Of a stretch of DNA of 64,000 nt, positions 16,642 to 25,611 are shown in pieces; within the stretch, counting starts at the first letter, position 1; every line of letters starts with the position of its first letter. A program made the translations under genes and the position numbers. The notes beneath the pieces are model-generated. The model searched no databases, was not told where the DNA came from, and saw only the letters and a list, made by a program, of their open reading frames with translations. This stretch comes from Pseudomonas inefficax (GTDB lineage Bacteria > Pseudomonadota > Gammaproteobacteria > Pseudomonadales > Pseudomonadaceae). The stretch spans positions 1 to 64,000 of the forward strand of contig NZ_OPYN01000221.1 in assembly GCF_900277125.1 (NCBI RefSeq), in the 5' to 3' direction.

Positions 16642-16959
16642 ATGCACTTCCTTTGTACCTCCCACGGTCTGACCGAAGGCCAAAGCCGCGCCTTCAGCGT
16701 AGACGGCATCGAACTGTTCGGCGTGCGCCGCCAAGGCCGAGTGTATCTCTACCGCAACCGTTGCCCGCACCGCGGCATCCCGCTGAACTGGGCGGAAGAT
16801 GCATTTCTCGATGACAGCGCCAGCCTGATCCACTGCGCCCATCATGGCGCGCTGTTCCTGATCGAAAACGGCGAATGCGTGGCCGGGCCGTGCGAGGGCG
16901 AACAACTGCAGGCCCTAGGCTGCCACGAGGACAGCCAGGGCATCTGGTTCAAGGGGTAA
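16642..16959 (+). CDS. Small Rieske [2Fe-2S] ferredoxin-like protein
   Basis: 105-residue soluble Rieske protein. Both cluster-binding boxes are present: CPHRG (C-x-H) and CAHHGALF (C-x2-H), spaced as in Rieske ferredoxins. There is no signal or membrane anchor and no partner oxygenase nearby, so the redox partner is unknown. It is divergent from the Fur-regulated phuT operon and shares its ~150-nt upstream region; iron control is possible. Confidence 0.88.
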   Translation: MHFLCTSHGLTEGQSRAFSVDGIELFGVRRQGRVYLYRNRCPHRGIPLNWAEDAFLDDSASLIHCAHHGALFLIENGECVAGPCEGEQLQALGCHEDSQGIWFKG

Positions 16960-17662
16960 GTAGCACCGGCAGGCGGCGGTCGATGACGATACCTTCGGCG
17001 TCCAGGCGTGTGCCGTAGGCCAGCACCTCCACCCCTTCCGCCACCGCCGCGCGCAGGGCCTGGGCATAGGCCGCATCGATCTCCTCGGCCGGGCGCACCG
17101 CGTCGATGCCGGTCAGGTTCACGCAATACAGCTGTACCGCCCGCACGCCCTGCCTGGCCAGCTTCGCCAGCTCGCGCAGGTGCTTGGCACCGCGCTGGGT
17201 CACCGCATCAGGGAAGGCCGCAACCGTGCTGCCTGGGTAGCCCAGGGTCACGCTCTTGACCTCGACATAGGCCGGGGCACCGTCGAACTCCAGGCGAAAG
17301 TCGATGCGGCTGCCTTCCTCGCCGTAGGCCACTTCACGCCTTAGAGCACTGAAGCCGGCTAGTTCGGCGATGATGCCGGCACGCAGGGCCTCTTCAACCA
17401 GCGTATTGGCCCGCCCGGTGTTCACACAGGCCAGCCGCCCCTGCGGAGTTTCGCTGATTTCCCAGGTGCCCGGCAGCTTGCGCTTGGGGTCGTTGGAGCG
17501 GCTGAACCACACCTGCCCGCCTTCACGCATGCAGTTGAGCATGGAGCCGGTGTTCGGGCAGTGGATGGTCAGTTGTTCGCCGCCGGTCAGTTCGATATCC
17601 GCCAGAAAGCGTTTGTAGCGGCGCAGCAGGCGGCCTTGTTCGAGTGGGGGATGGAACTGCAT
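16949..17662 (-). CDS. sfsA: SfsA, sugar fermentation stimulation protein homologue
   Basis: 237-residue SfsA-family protein. It combines an OB-like N-terminal part (HCPNTGSMLNC) with a PD-(D/E)xK nuclease-like fold, seen as RIDFRLEF followed by YVEVKSVTL. E. coli SfsA was named for effects on maltose metabolism and binds DNA; the cellular function in pseudomonads is not settled. Start taken at the ATG at 17662, which overlaps the aminotransferase stop by one base. Its 3' end overlaps the Rieske gene tail-to-tail by 11 nt. Confidence 0.9.
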   Translation of the reverse strand: MQFHPPLEQGRLLRRYKRFLADIELTGGEQLTIHCPNTGSMLNCMREGGQVWFSRSNDPKRKLPGTWEISETPQGRLACVNTGRANTLVEEALRAGIIAELAGFSALRREVAYGEEGSRIDFRLEFDGAPAYVEVKSVTLGYPGSTVAAFPDAVTQRGAKHLRELAKLARQGVRAVQLYCVNLTGIDAVRPAEEIDAAYAQALRAAVAEGVEVLAYGTRLDAEGIVIDRRLPVLLTP

Positions 17663-18834
17663 CAGCCTTGCCAACTCCGCAGGCCACGAGCAATCCGCTG
17701 CACCGCCTCTTCCAGGCGTGGCAGGCTCTGGGTGTAGGCAAAGCGCACATGGTGGCCGGCCAGGTGACGGCCGAAGTCCAGCCCCGGGGTGAAGGCCAGG
17801 TGTTCGGTCTCCAGGAAGTGCCGGCAGAAGGCGAATGCGTCACCGCCAAAGGCACTGATGTCGGCATACAGGTAGAACGCGCCCTGAGGCTCGACAGCAA
17901 TGCGGAAGCCCAGTTCGCGCAGGGCGGGCAACAGGTAGTCGCGGCGGCGGGCGAATTCGGCGCGGCGCTCCTCGAAAATGGCCAGGGTTTCGGGCTGGAA
18001 ACACGCCAGCGCGGCATGCTGGGCCATGCTTGGCGCACTGATGTACAGGTTTTGTGCCAGCTTCTCCAGGTCGGCAACCGCGCCAGGAGGCGCCACCAAC
18101 CAGCCAAGGCGCCAACCGGTCATGCCGAAATACTTGGAAAAACTATTCAGCACGAATGCCGAGTCGTCCACTTCCAGCACGCTGGGCGCGTCCATGCCAT
18201 AGGTCAGCCCGTGGTAGATCTCGTCCACCACCAGGTGGCCATGCCGTTCGCGGGTGGCGCGGGACAGGCCGGCCAGCTCGTCACGACCCAGCACGGTGCC
18301 AGTCGGGTTGGCCGGCGAGGCGACCAGGGCACCGACCGTGTCCTTGTCCCAGTAGCGGTCGACAAGGTCGGCGGTCAGCTGGTAATTCACCTCCGGGCCC
18401 ACCGGCACCAGCTGCGCCCCGCCCTCGACCAGGCGCAGGAAGTGACGGTTGCACGGGTAGCCTGGGTCGGCCAGCAGCCAGTGCTTGCCTGGGTCGACCA
18501 GCAGGCTGCTGGCCAGCAGCAGCGCACCGGAGCCGCCCGGAGTGATGAGAATCCGCTCAGGGTCGATACTCAGGCCATAACGCTGGCCGTAGAAACCGGC
18601 GATGGCTTCGCGCAGCGCCGGCAGGCCGCGTGCGGCGGTGTAGCGGGTGTGCCCGGCAGCCAGTGCTGCCTGGCCGGCGGCAACGATGGGCGCGGCCGTG
18701 GTGAAGTCCGGCTCGCCGATTTCCAGGTGGATCACGTCGTGTCCGGCCGCCTGCAACTCGTTGGCCCGGGCCAGCAGCGCCATGACGTGGAAGGGTTCGA
18801 TGGCGCGGCTGCGCGCACTGTAGGTGTGGGCCAT
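17662..18834 (-). CDS. Class I/II PLP-dependent aminotransferase
   Basis: 390-residue fold-type I aminotransferase. The internal-aldimine lysine is in NSFSKYFGMTGWRLGW; upstream are the cofactor-binding SPANPTG and the VDEIY (Asp/Tyr to PLP) motifs. It resembles AspC/ArAT-like or MalY-like enzymes; substrate specificity cannot be read from sequence. Translationally coupled to sfsA. Confidence 0.9.
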   Translation of the reverse strand: MAHTYSARSRAIEPFHVMALLARANELQAAGHDVIHLEIGEPDFTTAAPIVAAGQAALAAGHTRYTAARGLPALREAIAGFYGQRYGLSIDPERILITPGGSGALLLASSLLVDPGKHWLLADPGYPCNRHFLRLVEGGAQLVPVGPEVNYQLTADLVDRYWDKDTVGALVASPANPTGTVLGRDELAGLSRATRERHGHLVVDEIYHGLTYGMDAPSVLEVDDSAFVLNSFSKYFGMTGWRLGWLVAPPGAVADLEKLAQNLYISAPSMAQHAALACFQPETLAIFEERRAEFARRRDYLLPALRELGFRIAVEPQGAFYLYADISAFGGDAFAFCRHFLETEHLAFTPGLDFGRHLAGHHVRFAYTQSLPRLEEAVQRIARGLRSWQG

Positions 18835-19044
18835 GACCTTCTCTCAATTGGGTCTAAACTGGAGATTCTACCTCTGCACGCCACCGAACGTGCGGCTCGC
18901 GCCGCTGTCAATTACCAGGATCGGGCGGGGTAGCGCACCCCCGATCTATCTGGTAAGTTCGGCGGCTCGCAGTCGCAGGGCCGGCGGGTGCCGGAGATGG
19001 AGCAGCCTGCGCATTGGATCAGATGAGTGAGAGGCGGTCTATTC

Positions 19045-19488
19045 ATGTCCACCGTAGAAAAGCAAAAAGCCCAGACCATGTACGGTGTCGAGCCCTACGT
19101 AGAAACCAAGGGTGAAGAGTACATGGGCGAGCCCATGAAAAAGCACTTCACCAAGCTTCTCGGCGCCTGGAAGCAAGAGCTGATGAACAGTGTCGACCGC
19201 ACTGTGGACCACATGAAGGACGAGGCAGCCAACTTCCCCGACCCGGCCGACCGCGCCAGCCAGGAAGAAGAATTCGCCCTGGAGCTGCGCAACCGCGATC
19301 GCGAGCGCAAGCTGATCAAGAAAATCGACAAGACCCTCGACAAGATCAAGGCCGACGAATACGGCTGGTGCGAATCGTGCGGCATCGAGATCGGCCTGCG
19401 CCGCCTGGAGGCGCGCCCTACCGCCGACCTGTGCTTCGATTGCAAGGAAATCGCCGAGAAAAAGGAAAAGACAGTCGGCAAAGGCTGA
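19045..19488 (+). CDS. dksA: DksA, RNA polymerase-binding transcription factor
   Basis: Binds the RNA polymerase secondary channel and, with ppGpp, reprogrammes transcription in the stringent response. The 147-residue product has the central coiled coil with the acidic tip (DEAANFPDPADRASQEEEF, containing the DPADRA motif) and a C-terminal four-cysteine zinc finger (CESCGIEIG and LCFDCK), so it is a zinc-type DksA1. I start at the ATG at 19045, preceded by GAGAGGCGG, rather than six codons upstream. Confidence 0.96.
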   Translation: MSTVEKQKAQTMYGVEPYVETKGEEYMGEPMKKHFTKLLGAWKQELMNSVDRTVDHMKDEAANFPDPADRASQEEEFALELRNRDRERKLIKKIDKTLDKIKADEYGWCESCGIEIGLRRLEARPTADLCFDCKEIAEKKEKTVGKG

Positions 19489-19504
19489 TCTTTCTTTCCA
19501 CCTG

Positions 19505-19535
19505 AACGGGGCGCATCATGCGCCCCGTTTCATTT
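19505..19535 (+). terminator. dksA terminator
   Basis: Stem AACGGGGCGC/GCGCCCCGTT with a 5-nt loop followed by a T-rich tail. It occupies the space just before gluQ and argues against any gluQ start upstream of 19554. Confidence 0.88.
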
Positions 19536-19553
19536 TATATGCCCAGCCTGAAC

Positions 19554-20441
19554 ATGACCGACTCAAGCTACATCGGGCGTTTCGCCCCCACCCCCAGCGG
19601 CTTCCTGCACTTCGGCTCGCTGGTCGCCGCCCTCGCCTCCTGGCTCGATGCCCGCGCGGTGAACGGCCGCTGGCTGCTGCGCATGGAAGACACCGATCCG
19701 CCTCGGGAAATGCCCGGTGCACGCGATGCCATCCTGCAGACCCTGGAGCGCTACGGCCTGGAGTGGGACGGCGAAGTGGTGTTCCAGAGCCAGCGGCACG
19801 ATGCCTATGCTGCAGTCGTCGACCGCCTGTTCAACATGGGCCTGGCCTACGCCTGCACCTGCTCGCGCAAGCAGCTTGAGGGTTACCACGGCGTCTACCC
19901 TGGCCTTTGCCGCAATGCCGGGCATGCGCGTGAAGGCGCTGCGATCCGCCTGCGCGTGCCGGAACTGATCTACCGCTTTACCGACCGGGTGCAGGGCGAG
20001 TTCCAGCAGCACCTGGGGCGTGAAGTAGGCGACTTCGTCATCCAGCGTCGCGACGGGCTGTATGCCTACCAGCTGGCGGTGGTGCTGGACGATGCCTGGC
20101 AAGGTGTTACCGACATCGTGCGTGGCGCCGACCTGCTCGACAACACCCCGCGCCAGCTGTACATGCAAGAACTGCTGGGCTTCTCGCAGCCGCGTTACCT
20201 GCATATCCCGTTGATCGTGCAGCCGGACGGGCACAAGTTGGGCAAGTCGTACCGCTCGCCGCCGTTGCAGGCGGACCAGGCGACACCGCTGTTGCTGCGG
20301 GCGCTGCGAGCGTTGGGGCAGGAGGCAGACCCTCAGTTGCTGCTGGCAACGCCGGCTGAGGTGCTGGCGGTAGCTCGCAAGCAGTGGAAGCCCGAGGCGA
20401 TTGCGCAGCGGACCACGGTGCCAGAGGCTGATTTGCGCTGA
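19554..20441 (+). CDS. gluQ: GluQ, glutamyl-Q tRNA(Asp) synthetase
   Basis: Attaches glutamate to the queuosine base of tRNA(Asp). It is a paralogue of the GluRS catalytic core without the anticodon-binding domain; 295 residues is usual. Seen: the class I HIGH-like PTPSGFLHFGS, zinc ligands in CTC...GVYPGLC, and the KMSKS-like GHKLGKSY. The start at 19554 is favoured because upstream in-frame codons fall in the dksA terminator. dksA-gluQ adjacency is conserved in gammaproteobacteria, where read-through of this terminator is known to limit gluQ expression. Confidence 0.95.
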   Translation: MTDSSYIGRFAPTPSGFLHFGSLVAALASWLDARAVNGRWLLRMEDTDPPREMPGARDAILQTLERYGLEWDGEVVFQSQRHDAYAAVVDRLFNMGLAYACTCSRKQLEGYHGVYPGLCRNAGHAREGAAIRLRVPELIYRFTDRVQGEFQQHLGREVGDFVIQRRDGLYAYQLAVVLDDAWQGVTDIVRGADLLDNTPRQLYMQELLGFSQPRYLHIPLIVQPDGHKLGKSYRSPPLQADQATPLLLRALRALGQEADPQLLLATPAEVLAVARKQWKPEAIAQRTTVPEADLR

Positions 20442-20449
20442 GGCATTAC

Positions 20450-20544
20450 CGGCCATATCGCCGGCAAGCCAGCTCCCACAGGTACAGGGGAGCGTTCAGA
20501 TCCTGTGGCGATCCTGTGGGAGCTGGCTTGCCGGCGATAGGGCC
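20450..20544. repeat. REP pair (GCCGGCAAGCC core)
   Basis: Inverted units with the core TCGCCGGCAAGCCAGCTCCCAC flanking a short imperfect loop. It lies between gluQ and cbrX; no gene is present at 20442-20687. Confidence 0.9.
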
Positions 20545-20687
20545 AGAACAGGCAACCCACCCCGCAAAAAACAAAAGCCCAATAAATTCAACCTCTTGGC
20601 GAACACCATGGATTCCCGCTAGCATCCCCCCAGCCATTTGCGCCAATAATAAGTCCAAGCCCGCAGCGCCCAACCATCGAGGCCAGC

Positions 20688-20864
20688 ATGTACATCTATC
20701 GTTTGGTCCTGCTTCTGGTCGTGGGGATCTACCTGTTCTCCCCGGCCATCATGGACTGGTGGATCGAACCGACCGGAGCCTGGTATCGCCCTTACCTGCT
20801 CTGGCTGATCCTGATCGTCGTCACCTTCATCCTGCAGAGCCAACGAGATGCCGATGAGCTTTAG
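20688..20864 (+). CDS. cbrX: CbrX, small membrane protein preceding cbrA
   Basis: 58-residue ORF beginning MYIYRLVLLLVVGIYLF, with two predicted membrane segments (about 5-20 and 36-50) and a charged C-terminus. It overlaps the start of cbrA by 17 nt (11 nt if cbrA starts at 20854). Position and size fit CbrX, a small ORF described upstream of cbrA in P. putida and thought to couple cbrA translation. Its biochemical role is unknown. Confidence 0.85.
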   Translation: MYIYRLVLLLVVGIYLFSPAIMDWWIEPTGAWYRPYLLWLILIVVTFILQSQRDADEL

Positions 20865-23823
20865 CCTGACCCAGATGATCCTGATCAGCGCCGCGTACCT
20901 CATGGTGCTGTTCGGCGTGGCCTGGATCAGCGAGCGGGGGTTGATTCCGCGCTCGATCATTCGCCACCCGCTCACCTACACCCTGTCGCTGGGCGTGTAC
21001 GCCAGTGCCTGGGCCTTCTATGGCTCGGTGGGCCTGGCCTACCAGTACGGCTACGGCTTCCTAGCCTGTTACCTGGGGGTGTCCGGCGCGTTCCTGCTGG
21101 CGCCGGTGCTGCTCTACCCGATCCTCAAGATCACCCGCACCTACCAGCTGTCATCGCTGGCGGACCTGCTGGCATTCCGCTTCCGCAGTACCTGGGCCGG
21201 CGCGCTGACCACCATTTTCATGCTGATTGGCGTGCTGCCCTTGCTGGCCCTGCAGATCCAGGCCGTGGCCGACTCGATAAGCATCCTCACCGGTGAGCCG
21301 GTCAAGGCGCGGGTCGCCTTCGCCTTCTGTACGCTGATCATCCTGTTCACCATCTTCTTCGGCTCGCGGCACATCGCCACACGCGAAAAACACGAAGGGC
21401 TGGTATTCGCCATCGCCTTCGAGTCGGTGATAAAGCTGCTTGCCCTGGGCGGTATCGGCCTGTACGCCCTGTATGGCGTGTTCGGCGGCCCGCACGAACT
21501 GGAAGTGTGGCTGCTGCAGAACCAGACCGCCCTGGCCGCTCTGCATACGCCGCTGCAGGAAGGCCCATGGCGCACCCTGCTGCTGGTGTTCTTCGCCTCG
21601 GCCATCGTCATGCCGCACATGTACCACATGGCCTTCACCGAAAACCTCAACCCGCGCTCGCTGGTCAGCGCCAGCTGGGGCCTGCCGCTGTTCCTGCTGC
21701 TGATGAGCCTGGCAGTGCCGCTGGTGCTGTGGGCCGGCCTGCGCCTGGGCGCCACCACCAACCCCGAGTACTTCACCCTGGGCCTGGGGCTTGCCGCCAA
21801 CAACCAGGCACTGGCGCTGTTGGCCTACATCGGCGGCTTGTCGGCCGCCAGCGGGCTGATCATCGTCACCACCCTGGCGCTGTCGGGCATGGCCCTGAAC
21901 CACCTGGTGCTGCCGCTGTACCAGCCGCCGGCCGAAGGCAACATCTACCGCTGGCTGAAGTGGACGCGCCGCGCGCTGATCGTCGCCATCATCACCGCCG
22001 GGTTCATGTTCTACCTGACCCAGAACAACCACCAGAGCCTGGCCAACCTGGGCATCGTCGCCTTCGTGGCCACATTGCAGTTCCTCCCGGGCGTGCTGTC
22101 GGTGCTGTACTGGCCGACTGCCAACCGCCGTGGCTTCATCGCCGGCCTGCTGGCGGGCACCCTGGTGTGGATGGTGACCATGCTGCTGCCACTGCTGGGC
22201 AACCTGCAGGGCTTCTACATCCCGCTGCTGGACATGATCTACGTGCTGGACGACACCAGCTGGCACATGGCGGCCATCGCCTCGCTGGCGGCTAACGTGC
22301 TGCTGTTCACCCTGATCTCGCTGTTCACCAACGCCAGTACCGAAGAAGTAAGCGCCGCCGAAGCCTGCGCGGTGGACAACGTGCGCCGCCCGCAACGCCG
22401 CGAGCTGCACGCGGCCTCGCCACAGGAGTTCGCCACCCAGCTGGCCAAACCGCTGGGCGCCAAGGCTGCACAGAAGGAAGTGGAACAGGCCCTGCGTGAC
22501 CTCTACCTGCCTTTCGACGAGCGCCGCCCCTACGCCTTGCGTCGGCTGCGCGACCGCATCGAGGCCAACCTGTCCGGCCTGATGGGGCCGAGCGTGGCCC
22601 AGGACATGGTCGAGACCTTCCTGCCGTACAAGTCCGGTAACGAAAACTACGTGACCGAGGACATCCACTTCATCGAAAGCCGCCTGGAAGACTACCACTC
22701 GCGCCTGACTGGCCTGGCCGCCGAGCTCGACGCCCTGCGCCGCTACCACCGCCAGACCCTGCAGGAGCTGCCCATGGGCGTCTGCTCGCTGGCCAAGGAC
22801 CAGGAAATCCTGATGTGGAACAAGGCCATGGAAGAGCTCACCGGCATCGCCGCCAAGCACGTGGTCGGCTCACGCCTGGTTACCATCAGCGAACCTTGGC
22901 GCGGCCTGCTGCAAGGTTTCATCAATGTGCCCGACGAGCACCTGCACAAGCAGCGCCTGGCGCTGGACGGCCAGCCGCGCTGGCTGAACCTGCACAAGGC
23001 GGCCATCGACGAGCCTCTGGCCCCGGGTAACAGCGGCCTGGTGTTGCTGGTAGAGGACCTTACCGAAACCCAGGCGCTGGAAGACAAGCTGGTGCACTCC
23101 GAACGCCTGGCCAGCATCGGCCGCCTGGCCGCCGGGGTGGCCCACGAGATCGGCAACCCGATCACCGGCATCGCCTGCCTGGCGCAGAACCTGCGCGAGG
23201 AGCGTGAGGGCGATGGCGAAATCATCGAGCTGTCCAGCCAGATTCTCGAACAGACCAAGCGGGTATCACGTATCGTCCAGTCGCTGATGAGCTTCGCCCA
23301 TGCCGGCGGCAGCCACCAGAACAGCGAAGAGCCGGTATGCCTGGCCGAAGTGGCGCAGGATGCCATCGGTCTGCTGGCGTTGAACCGGCGCAATTTCGAA
23401 GTACAGTTCTTCAACCTCTGCGACCCGGAGCACTGGGCCGAAGGGGACCCGCAGCGCCTGGCCCAGGTGCTGATCAACCTGCTCTCCAACGCCCGCGACG
23501 CATCAAAGCCTGGCAGCGCCGTGCGCGTGCGCAGCGAAGTCAGCGAGCACACCGTCGACCTGATCGTCGAGGATGAGGGCAGCGGGATCCCGAAGAGCAT
23601 CATGGACCGCCTGTTCGAACCCTTCTTCACCACCAAGGACCCGGGCGAAGGAACCGGACTGGGGCTCGCTCTGGTCTATTCCATCGTGGAAGAGCATTAT
23701 GGGCAAATCACCATCGACAGCCCGGCCGATATCGAACGGCAACGTGGCACCCGGATCCGCGTGACCCTGCCCCGGCATGTCGTAGCGACGTCCCCTGAAA
23801 TTCGAGACCGTCGAGAGAATTGA
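20848..23823 (+). CDS. cbrA: CbrA, transporter-like sensor histidine kinase
   Basis: Sensor of the CbrAB system for carbon/nitrogen balance. 991 residues in five parts: an SLC5 sodium-solute-symporter-like domain with about 13 membrane helices (1-500), a linker with a STAC-like region, a PAS domain (about 625-740), HisKA with phospho-acceptor His766 in GVAHEIGNP, and HATPase with N box NLLSNARDA, EDEGSGIP and GTGLGLAL. In P. putida the transporter part takes up histidine in related work. ATG at 20848 or 20854; both overlap cbrX. Four nt separate it from cbrB. Confidence 0.96.
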   Translation: MPMSFSLTQMILISAAYLMVLFGVAWISERGLIPRSIIRHPLTYTLSLGVYASAWAFYGSVGLAYQYGYGFLACYLGVSGAFLLAPVLLYPILKITRTYQLSSLADLLAFRFRSTWAGALTTIFMLIGVLPLLALQIQAVADSISILTGEPVKARVAFAFCTLIILFTIFFGSRHIATREKHEGLVFAIAFESVIKLLALGGIGLYALYGVFGGPHELEVWLLQNQTALAALHTPLQEGPWRTLLLVFFASAIVMPHMYHMAFTENLNPRSLVSASWGLPLFLLLMSLAVPLVLWAGLRLGATTNPEYFTLGLGLAANNQALALLAYIGGLSAASGLIIVTTLALSGMALNHLVLPLYQPPAEGNIYRWLKWTRRALIVAIITAGFMFYLTQNNHQSLANLGIVAFVATLQFLPGVLSVLYWPTANRRGFIAGLLAGTLVWMVTMLLPLLGNLQGFYIPLLDMIYVLDDTSWHMAAIASLAANVLLFTLISLFTNASTEEVSAAEACAVDNVRRPQRRELHAASPQEFATQLAKPLGAKAAQKEVEQALRDLYLPFDERRPYALRRLRDRIEANLSGLMGPSVAQDMVETFLPYKSGNENYVTEDIHFIESRLEDYHSRLTGLAAELDALRRYHRQTLQELPMGVCSLAKDQEILMWNKAMEELTGIAAKHVVGSRLVTISEPWRGLLQGFINVPDEHLHKQRLALDGQPRWLNLHKAAIDEPLAPGNSGLVLLVEDLTETQALEDKLVHSERLASIGRLAAGVAHEIGNPITGIACLAQNLREEREGDGEIIELSSQILEQTKRVSRIVQSLMSFAHAGGSHQNSEEPVCLAEVAQDAIGLLALNRRNFEVQFFNLCDPEHWAEGDPQRLAQVLINLLSNARDASKPGSAVRVRSEVSEHTVDLIVEDEGSGIPKSIMDRLFEPFFTTKDPGEGTGLGLALVYSIVEEHYGQITIDSPADIERQRGTRIRVTLPRHVVATSPEIRDRREN

Positions 23824-23827
23824 ATCA

Positions 23828-25270
23828 ATGCCGCACATTCTGATCGTCGAAGACGAAACCATCATCCGCTCGGCCTTGCGTCGCCTGCTCGAACGGAACC
23901 AGTACCAGGTCAGCGAAGCCGGCTCGGTGCAGGAAGCCCAGGAACGCTTCAGCATTGCCACCTTCGACCTGATCGTCAGCGACCTGCGCCTGCCAGGCGC
24001 GCCCGGCACCGAACTGATCAAGCTCGGCCAAGGCACCCCGGTGCTGATCATGACCAGCTACGCCAGCCTGCGCTCGGCAGTAGACTCGATGAAAATGGGC
24101 GCGGTGGACTACATCGCCAAGCCCTTCGACCATGACGAGATGCTGCAAGCGGTGGCGCGTATCCTGCGTGACCGGCAGAACGCCCCGGCTGCTGCTCCAG
24201 TGGCCGAGCCACGGGCCACCAACGGCAAGGCCGCCCCAGCCGACAAAGGCAGCGCGGCAGCCGCCAATGGCGAAATCGGCATCATCGGCTCGTGCCCACC
24301 GATGCAAGACATGTACAGCAAGATCCGCAAGGTCGCGCCCACCGACTCCAACGTGCTGATCCAGGGCGAGTCGGGCACCGGTAAAGAGTTGGTGGCACGC
24401 GCCCTGCACAACCTGTCGCGCCGGGCCAAGGCGCCGATGATTTCGGTGAACTGCGCGGCCATCCCCGAGACACTGATCGAGTCCGAACTGTTCGGCCACG
24501 AGAAAGGCGCGTTCACCGGCGCCAGCGCCGGGCGCGCCGGCCTGGTGGAAGCTGCCGATGGCGGTACCCTGTTCCTCGACGAAATCGGCGAACTGCCGCT
24601 GGAAGCCCAGGCCCGCCTGTTGCGCGTGCTGCAGGAAGGCGAGATTCGCCGGGTGGGTTCGGTACAGTCGCAAAAGGTTGATGTACGCCTGATCGCCGCG
24701 ACCCACCGTGACCTGAAGAACCTGGCCAAGGCCGGCCAGTTCCGTGAAGACCTGTATTACCGCCTGCACGTGATCGCCCTGAAACTGCCTGCCCTGCGCG
24801 AGCGCGGCAGCGACGTCAACGAAATCGCCAGCGCCTTCCTCGCCCGCCAGAGCGCGCGCATCGGCCGCGACGACCTGCACTTCTCGGCCGAAGCCGAGCA
24901 AGCCATCCGTCACTACAGCTGGCCGGGTAACGTGCGAGAGCTGGAAAACGCCGTGGAGCGTGCGGTGATACTCAGCGAGAGCGCAGAAATTTCCGCCGAC
25001 CTGCTGGGCATCGACATCGAGCTGGGTGACCTGGAGGATGATGAAATCCTCGACAACGCCCTGGTCGTGGCCAGTGCGGCGAATGCCAGCCATGAGCCGA
25101 CCGAGGACCTGTCGCTGGAGGACTATTTCCAGCACTTCGTGCTCGAACACCAGGACCACATGACCGAGACCGAGCTGGCTCGCAAGCTCGGGGTCAGCCG
25201 CAAGTGCCTGTGGGAACGCCGCCAGCGCCTGGGCATCCCGCGGCGCAAGAGCAACGCTACCAGCGAATAA
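23828..25270 (+). CDS. cbrB: CbrB, sigma-54-dependent response regulator
   Basis: NtrC-family activator of 480 residues. Receiver domain with phospho-acceptor Asp52 (IVSDLRLPG) and Lys98; an Ala/Pro linker at about 118-147; AAA+ domain with Walker A GESGTGKE (180-187) and sigma-54 contact loop GAFTGA (227-232); C-terminal Fis-type helix-turn-helix (LARKLGVSRKCLWERRQRLG). It activates crcZ from the TGTTAC/GTAACA operator immediately downstream, relieving Hfq/Crc catabolite repression. Confidence 0.97.
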   Translation: MPHILIVEDETIIRSALRRLLERNQYQVSEAGSVQEAQERFSIATFDLIVSDLRLPGAPGTELIKLGQGTPVLIMTSYASLRSAVDSMKMGAVDYIAKPFDHDEMLQAVARILRDRQNAPAAAPVAEPRATNGKAAPADKGSAAAANGEIGIIGSCPPMQDMYSKIRKVAPTDSNVLIQGESGTGKELVARALHNLSRRAKAPMISVNCAAIPETLIESELFGHEKGAFTGASAGRAGLVEAADGGTLFLDEIGELPLEAQARLLRVLQEGEIRRVGSVQSQKVDVRLIAATHRDLKNLAKAGQFREDLYYRLHVIALKLPALRERGSDVNEIASAFLARQSARIGRDDLHFSAEAEQAIRHYSWPGNVRELENAVERAVILSESAEISADLLGIDIELGDLEDDEILDNALVVASAANASHEPTEDLSLEDYFQHFVLEHQDHMTETELARKLGVSRKCLWERRQRLGIPRRKSNATSE

Positions 25271-25319
25271 GCGATCTGCCGGGGCGGGAGGTTCCTCCTG
25301 CCTCTTCTACACAGCCTCG

Positions 25320-25414
25320 CCGGCCCTTTCGCGGGTAAACCCGCTCCCACAGGTATTACCCCCTCGAGGAGAGTGAATTACCTGTGGGAGCGGGTTTACC
25401 CGCGAAAGGGCCGG
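25320..25414. repeat. REP pair (GGGTAAACCC core)
   Basis: Two inverted units (CCTTTCGCGGGTAAACCCGC and complement) just after cbrB. The position may serve as a transcript end between cbrB and crcZ. Confidence 0.92.
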
Positions 25415-25463
25415 CAAGGCCAGCGCACACACCCCAGGTAACACATCAGCCCCCGCAAAAATC

Positions 25464-25489
25464 TGTTACCCAAGCTTTCCGCCGTAACA
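25464..25489 (+). promoter_or_regulatory. CbrB operator upstream of crcZ
   Basis: TGTTAC-N14-GTAACA, a perfect dyad matching the published CbrB binding consensus, centred about 136 nt upstream of the predicted crcZ start, where a sigma-54 enhancer is expected. Confidence 0.9.
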
Positions 25490-25586
25490 GTTCCCGAGGC
25501 GTACGGTAACGAAATTTCGACATTTTCGACCGCTGAAAAACTGCTAGCCACCTCCAACCCTTTGATTTTACTGGGTTTGCAAAAGT

Positions 25587-25602
25587 TGGCACGGCACCTG
25601 CT
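25587..25602 (+). promoter_or_regulatory. Sigma-54 promoter of crcZ
   Basis: TGGCACG-N4-CTGCT, with GG at 25588-25589 and GC at 25600-25601. This is an almost ideal -24/-12 element and predicts a start near 25612. Confidence 0.92.
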
Positions 25603-25611
25603 ATATGTCTG

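Noticed and set aside
20848..23823. CbrA as a transporter gene fused by misassembly to a kinase
   Set aside because: The symporter-kinase architecture is the normal CbrA organisation, in frame and of normal length.
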